Assembly: GCF_008122505.1 (NCBI RefSeq) | Contig: NZ_VSSB01000001.1 | Span: 2,650,891-2,714,890, forward strand | Length of the DNA: 64,000 nucleotides | DNA from: Agromyces mariniharenae | GTDB taxonomy: Bacteria; Actinomycetota; Actinomycetes; Actinomycetales; Microbacteriaceae | Direction: 5' to 3' | In this document: positions 60,203 to 64,000 of the stretch, piece by piece | Layout of the letters: every line of letters begins with the position of its first letter | How positions within the stretch are numbered: position 1 is the stretch's first letter | Notes under the pieces: model-generated | Told to the model about the DNA's origin: nothing | Databases searched by the model: none | The model's input: only the letters and a program-made list of their open reading frames with translations | Program-made: the position numbers and the translations under genes

Positions 60203-61161
60203 TCGGCGTCCTCGTCGATCATCGTGATGCGGACCTCGTCCGCGAGCTCGGCATGGTCGGGCGACAGCTCGCCCGCGAGCGGCATGAGCACCGCGCTCGC
60301 CGACCACGCGGTCGCGCGGCGGGCGAGCCGCGCCCTGGCGTCGGCCGCGGCACCCCTGTCGGACCAGAGGTCGTCGCCGTCGGCGAGCGACACGGCGATC
60401 GCCGCGACGACGGCATCGCCCGCACCCGTGGCATTGCCGTGCAGCACGCGCGGGAGTCGAGCGCGCACCGGGGCGCCGTCGCGGCCGACGACGAGCAGCC
60501 CCTCGGCGCCGAGCGACACCACCACGACGCGGGCGCCGCGTGCGAGCAGCGATCGGGCGCCGTCGAGCGGGTCGGCGAGGCCCGTCGCCGCCGCGAGCTC
60601 CTCGCGGTTCGGCTTCAGTGCAGTGGCACCGGTGGATGCCGCGGCGAGCACGCCGGGACCGCTCGTGTCCACGATCACCGGCACGCCGGCGGCCACGAGC
60701 CGCTCGACGAGGGCGCCGAGCTCGTCGGGGCCGAACCCGGGCGGCAGGCTGCCGCTGATCGCCACGGCGTCCGCATCGCGGCCGAGCTCGGCGGCGGCCT
60801 CGGCCAGCGCTCGCGCCTCGCCCGATGCGAGGGCGGCGCCGAACTCGTTGAGGATCGACGTCTCGCCCACGCGTTCGTCGACGATGGCGACGGTACGGCG
60901 CGTGGCCGCGCGCGTCGGGACGAGCCGGTGCGGCAGGCCGGATGCCTCGAGGTCGGCGCGCAGCTCGTCGCCGGTCGCGCCGCCCGCGGTCGCGACCGCC
61001 AGCACGTCGTGGCCCGTCGCGCGCAGCACGCGCGCCACGTTCAGGCCCTTGCCGCCCGCGCGCGACGCGCCCGTTGGCACGCGATGGGTGGCGCCCGGCT
61101 CGAGCGCGTCGACGTGCCAGGTGAGGTCGACGGCCGGGTTCGGCGTGACGGTGAGGATCAT
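60199..61161 (-). CDS. PfkB family sugar-phosphate kinase (1-phosphofructokinase/tagatose-6-phosphate kinase type)
   Basis: A 320-residue PfkB kinase of the FruK/LacC branch. The N-terminus ILTVTPNPAVDLTW, the GGKGLNVARVLRATG substrate motif, ALKPNREEL, and the C-terminal anion hole and catalytic Asp in GNATGAGDAVVA are visible. Gene order places it between a ROK kinase and a class II aldolase, so phosphorylation of tagatose-6-phosphate is the best guess. Fructose-1-phosphate kinase is the alternative, but no fructose PTS gene is present. Overlaps both neighbours by 4 bp. Confidence 0.88.
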   Translation of the reverse strand: MILTVTPNPAVDLTWHVDALEPGATHRVPTGASRAGGKGLNVARVLRATGHDVLAVATAGGATGDELRADLEASGLPHRLVPTRAATRRTVAIVDERVGETSILNEFGAALASGEARALAEAAAELGRDADAVAISGSLPPGFGPDELGALVERLVAAGVPVIVDTSGPGVLAAASTGATALKPNREELAAATGLADPLDGARSLLARGARVVVVSLGAEGLLVVGRDGAPVRARLPRVLHGNATGAGDAVVAAIAVSLADGDDLWSDRGAAADARARLARRATAWSASAVLMPLAGELSPDHAELADEVRITMIDEDAE

Positions 61162-62108
61162 GCGCCGACGCTCTCGCGGGCGATGATCGCGGCGCCGAGC
61201 AGCCCGGCGTCGCCACCCAGCTGTGCGGGCACGAGCAGGGGGCGGCGGTGGAAGCTGAGCCGGGCGTCGACGCGCTCGGCGAGCGGGACGAACAGGGCGT
61301 CACCCGCACGCGAGAGTCCGCCGCCGATCACGATCGCCTCGGGCGCGACGGTCGCCGCGAGCTGCGCCACGGCGAAGGCGAGCGCGTCGAGCGCGGCCTC
61401 CCAGACCGTGCGGGCATCGGCGTCGCCGGCCTCGGCGCGGGCGAGCACCTCGCGGGCGCCGTCGACGGCCTCGCCCGTGCGCTCGGCGAAGCGGCGCACG
61501 ATCGCGCCGGCCGAGCCGATCGCCTCGAGGCAGCCGCGCGCCCCGCACGGGCATCGCGGCTCGTCGGCGACGGGGGAGTGGCCGATCTCGCCCGCGTAAC
61601 CGCCGCCGAGGTGCGGCCGCCCGTCGAGGATGAGCGAGCCGGCGATGCCCGTGCCGATGACGAGCACCACGACGTCGTCGTACGCGCGTGCGGCACCGAG
61701 CCGGTGCTCGGCCCAGCTCGCCGCGGTCACGTCGTGGTGGAACGCGACCGGAAGCCCGGTCGCCTGCTCGGCGAGGTCGCGGATCGGCGCGTCGCGCCAA
61801 CCGAGGTTGCTCGCGTACACGCCGACGCCGCGCTCGGCATCGACGATGCCCGGCACGAGCAGGCCCGCCGCGATCGGGCGCACGTCGGGATGCGCGTCCC
61901 GGAGCTCCGCGGCGAGTTCGGCGACGCGCCCGACGACGGCCTCGGCCGTGCGCTCGCCGTCGAGCGGCGTCGGCGTGCGGCGCAGGCCGAGCACGCGCCC
62001 GTCGGCGTCGACGAGCGCCGACTTGGTGTCGGTGCCGCCGACGTCGAACGCCAGCACGGCCTCGCCGGGCCCGAGGGGCGCCGGCGCGGCATCCGTCGTC
62101 GTGGTCAC
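61158..62108 (-). CDS. ROK family sugar kinase (probable amino-sugar kinase)
   Basis: A 316-residue ROK kinase without HTH. FDVGGTDTKSALVD (ATP loop), HHDVTAASWAEHRLG (catalytic Asp), VIGTGIAGSLIL, and zinc motif CPCGARGCLE are visible. The start is GTG at 62108, 5 bp after the SIS gene stop; no ATG lies nearby in frame. It overlaps the PfkB gene by 4 bp. In this cluster it may phosphorylate GalNAc or GalN taken up by the adjacent ABC system, which makes an unphosphorylated-import route plausible. Confidence 0.87.
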   Translation of the reverse strand: MTTTTDAAPAPLGPGEAVLAFDVGGTDTKSALVDADGRVLGLRRTPTPLDGERTAEAVVGRVAELAAELRDAHPDVRPIAAGLLVPGIVDAERGVGVYASNLGWRDAPIRDLAEQATGLPVAFHHDVTAASWAEHRLGAARAYDDVVVLVIGTGIAGSLILDGRPHLGGGYAGEIGHSPVADEPRCPCGARGCLEAIGSAGAIVRRFAERTGEAVDGAREVLARAEAGDADARTVWEAALDALAFAVAQLAATVAPEAIVIGGGLSRAGDALFVPLAERVDARLSFHRRPLLVPAQLGGDAGLLGAAIIARESVGA

Positions 62109-62113
62109 GCCCG

Positions 62114-63061
62114 TCAGCCCTCGAGGATGACCGAGCGCGTGAGGTTGCGCGGCGAGTCGGGGTCGAGGCCGCGGTCGAGGGCCCGGGCGAGGGCGACGCG
62201 CTGCGCGCGCACGAGCTCGGCCATCGGGTCGAGGGGACCGGCCTCGAAGCGAGCGCCGGTGGCGGCGACCTCCTCGGCGAGGCCGGCGGGCGGCTCGCCG
62301 AAGTGCCAGGTCACGCGACCCGGTGCGGCGATCGAGATCGGGCCGTGGCGGTACTCCATCGCGGGGTACGACTCGGTCCAGGACTGCGAGGCCTCGCGCA
62401 TCTTGAGCGCCGCCTCGTGCGCCAGCCCGACGGTCCAGCCGCGGCCGAGGAACGCGTACTGCTCGGCTGCGACGAGCTCGGGGTCGAGGTCCTCGGCGAC
62501 CGCCCGGCGGGCGTCGGCGACGGCGCCCTCGAGGTCCTCGCCGAGCGACGCGCGGAACAGCGCGAGCGCGGTGGTCGCGAAGCGGGTCTGCACCACCGAC
62601 TGCTCGTCGGCGAACGGCAGGGTCACGGCCCGGTCGACGAGGCCGACGAGCGGCGAGGTCGGGTCGCCGATGACGCCGACCGTGGGCACCCGGCCGCGCA
62701 GCCGCTCGACGAGCTCGAGCACCTCGGTCGTCGTGCCCGAGCGAGTGAGCGCCACGACCGCGTCGTAGCCGCGGTCGACGAAGGCCTCGGATGCCGCGAA
62801 CGCGTCGGTCTCGCCGTGCCCGCCCGTCTCGCGCAGCCACGCGAACGACTGCGCGATGAACCACGAGGTGCCGCAGCCGACGACGGCGATGCGCGCGCCG
62901 CGGGCCGGGAGGAGTGCCTGCTCGTCGCGCAGCGTCGCCGCCCGTGCCCACGTCTCGGGCTGCGAGGCGAGCTCGGCGGCCATGTGCGCCCCGGGTGCGC
63001 TCACGCGATCGACGGGGTCGACGTGGCGTGCGGGCGGTGCGGCGTCGGTGCCGTGGGTCAT
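62114..63061 (-). CDS. SIS domain sugar isomerase/deaminase (AgaS-like)
   Basis: A 315-residue protein with two SIS domains, related to AgaS and the isomerase half of GlmS. Domain 1 has VVGCGTSWFIAQSFAWLRE and LTRSGTTTEVLELVE. Domain 2 has FLGRGWTVGLAHEAALKMREAS and YRHGPISI. AgaS proteins convert galactosamine-6-phosphate to tagatose-6-phosphate plus ammonia, which fits the kinase and aldolase genes that follow. The ATG at 63061 has GGAGG 7 nt upstream. First gene of the six-gene operon ending with nagA. Confidence 0.87.
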   Translation of the reverse strand: MTHGTDAAPPARHVDPVDRVSAPGAHMAAELASQPETWARAATLRDEQALLPARGARIAVVGCGTSWFIAQSFAWLRETGGHGETDAFAASEAFVDRGYDAVVALTRSGTTTEVLELVERLRGRVPTVGVIGDPTSPLVGLVDRAVTLPFADEQSVVQTRFATTALALFRASLGEDLEGAVADARRAVAEDLDPELVAAEQYAFLGRGWTVGLAHEAALKMREASQSWTESYPAMEYRHGPISIAAPGRVTWHFGEPPAGLAEEVAATGARFEAGPLDPMAELVRAQRVALARALDRGLDPDSPRNLTRSVILEG

Positions 63062-63390
63062 CGAGAGTCCTCCATGCGGATCGGGTCGGCGAGCAAACAC
63101 CATGATTGCAAATGATCGATGCGAGTGTCCAGTGATCATATGCGTGAGCGAGAGGATGACACCCTCCGGTTCGAGGCGGCGCGGCATCCGCTTGGTAACG
63201 ATCATGTGACCGGCACTTGACGGATCGGCCGTTGCTCCGACATCATCGTGACCACGAAGTGACTGAAACTGATCGATGCTTGCTGTTTCGCGTCAGATTC
63301 ATGCACATGGCGGAGAGGTTCCGCCACCCACCGCACCGGCGCGGCCATCGCGGCGCCTGTGATCACACCATGCACAGTGAGGAAGCACGA
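63062..63390. promoter_or_regulatory. Divergent promoter region with repeated TGATCGATGC motifs
   Basis: A 329-bp region between the SIS operon and a binding-protein gene. It is less GC-rich than its surroundings and holds two exact TGATCGATGC copies (63113-63122 and 63270-63279) plus related TGATCATATG and CGATCATGTG sites. Such spaced repeats suit a DeoR/AgaR repressor acting on both directions. TTGACG at 63217-63222 is a possible plus-strand -35. No gene is supported here. Confidence 0.5.
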
Positions 63391-64000
63391 ATGAAGAAGT
63401 CGCTACGCTTCGGCACCGCGATCGCACTCGCGGCCACCGCGTCGCTCACGCTCGCATCCTGCGGGTTCGGGGGCGGCGGCTCCGGCGGCGACGCCGAGGG
63501 CGACGGGACCACGCTGGACCTGCTCGTCCCGAGCTACTCCGACGCCACGCAGGGCCTCTGGGAGGACGTCATCGCCGGGTTCGAGGAGGAGAACCCCGAC
63601 ATCAGCGTCAACCTCGAGGTGCAGTCGTGGGACAACCTCGAGAGCGTGATCACCACGAAGATCCAGGGTGGCGAGGCGCCCGACATCTACAACGGCGGTC
63701 CCTTCGCCGGCTTCGCGGCCGACGGGCTGCTCTACCCGGCCGAGGAGGTCGTCTCCAGCGAGACCTACGGCGACTTCCAGGAGTCGTTCCTCGCCAACGC
63801 CGAGGTCGACGGCACCGCCTACGCGCTGCCGCTCATCGCATCGGCGCGCGCCCTGTTCGTCAACAACGCCCTGCTCGAGCAGGCCGGCGTCGCGGCGCCG
63901 CCCGCCACGTGGGACGAGCTGCTCGACGCGGCGACGAAGATCTCCGCCCTCGGCGGCGGCATCGCCGGCTACGGCATGCCGCTCGGCTCCGAGGAGGCGC
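63391..64000 (+). CDS. Sugar ABC transporter substrate-binding lipoprotein, 3' end outside window
   Basis: The first 203 codons of an extracellular solute-binding protein. It has a lipoprotein signal with lipobox LASC near residue 22 (TLASCGFGGGGSGG), then the mature start TLDLLVPSYSDATQGLWEDVIAGFEEENPDI and the family segment ITTKIQGGEAPDIYNGG. The ATG at 63391 follows GAGGAAG. Divergent from the GalNAc-type catabolic operon with shared repeats in the promoter region, so it is likely the uptake component for that sugar. Permease genes presumably follow beyond the window. Confidence 0.9.
   Translation, partial: MKKSLRFGTAIALAATASLTLASCGFGGGGSGGDAEGDGTTLDLLVPSYSDATQGLWEDVIAGFEEENPDISVNLEVQSWDNLESVITTKIQGGEAPDIYNGGPFAGFAADGLLYPAEEVVSSETYGDFQESFLANAEVDGTAYALPLIASARALFVNNALLEQAGVAAPPATWDELLDAATKISALGGGIAGYGMPLGSEEA

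Overview
The window is 64 kb of GC-rich chromosome, very probably from an actinobacterium of the family Microbacteriaceae (Agromyces-like). This rests on codon bias, actinobacterial gene families (DUF6350 next to purN and purH, eukaryotic-type NADP isocitrate dehydrogenase, VIT transporter), GTG and TTG starts, TANNNT -10 boxes directly in front of start codons, and a very frequent DNA word (GGATGCCGCG or its reverse complement). I see no rRNA, tRNA, CRISPR array, insertion sequence or prophage. The genus is inferred.

Layout. 1-6.1 kb: the 3' part of a PcrA/UvrD helicase, a DUF72 plus VIT iron/manganese transporter pair, and sucCD. 6.2-13.1 kb: three tandem paralogues of a secreted, modular, prealbumin-fold/Cna-B-like protein (457, 673 and 914 aa). 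They differ mainly in repeat number, and each has the same upstream palindrome and a long leader. 13.3-22.2 kb: membrane proteins, DUF6350, purN-purH, a Leu/Val-type amino-acid dehydrogenase, a dimethylargininase-like enzyme fused to a membrane domain, and an SRPBCC protein. 22.3-34 kb: a four-gene minus-strand ABC/FtsX operon. Diverging from it are a possible leader peptide and a heterodimeric ABC exporter. 34-42.6 kb: a PLP-decarboxylase-fold protein lacking the catalytic lysine, a two-component system, an alkyltransferase-like protein, a GNAT, icd, and a P1B-type metal ATPase.

42.6-50.6 kb is an amino-sugar operon: ROK regulator, sugar-binding lipoprotein, two permeases, cytoplasmic GH3 beta-N-acetylglucosaminidase, ROK kinase and nagB. 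50.6-57 kb: a TetR regulator with its divergent membrane-protein target, a YrdB-like protein, purU, an MFS transporter, and an ECF sigma factor fused to its own zinc-finger/transmembrane/extracellular part. 57.4-64 kb is a second amino-sugar cluster, probably for N-acetylgalactosamine: SIS isomerase/deaminase, ROK kinase, PfkB sugar-phosphate kinase, class II aldolase, DeoR regulator and nagA. A second sugar-binding lipoprotein diverges from it and runs off the window.

How they connect. The two amino-sugar clusters complement each other: the first has no nagA and the second has the only one here, and neither shows a transport ATPase. sucC and icd, 35 kb apart, share an unusual TCTCGA-N2-TCGAGA operator, which suggests common control of TCA-cycle genes. 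The best candidates for something undescribed are the commonly controlled trio of modular secreted proteins, the lysine-less decarboxylase homologue, the AbrB-tailed ABC ATPase, the leader peptide before the ABC exporter, and the GGATGCCGCG word, which overrides normal codon choice and is reused as terminator stems.
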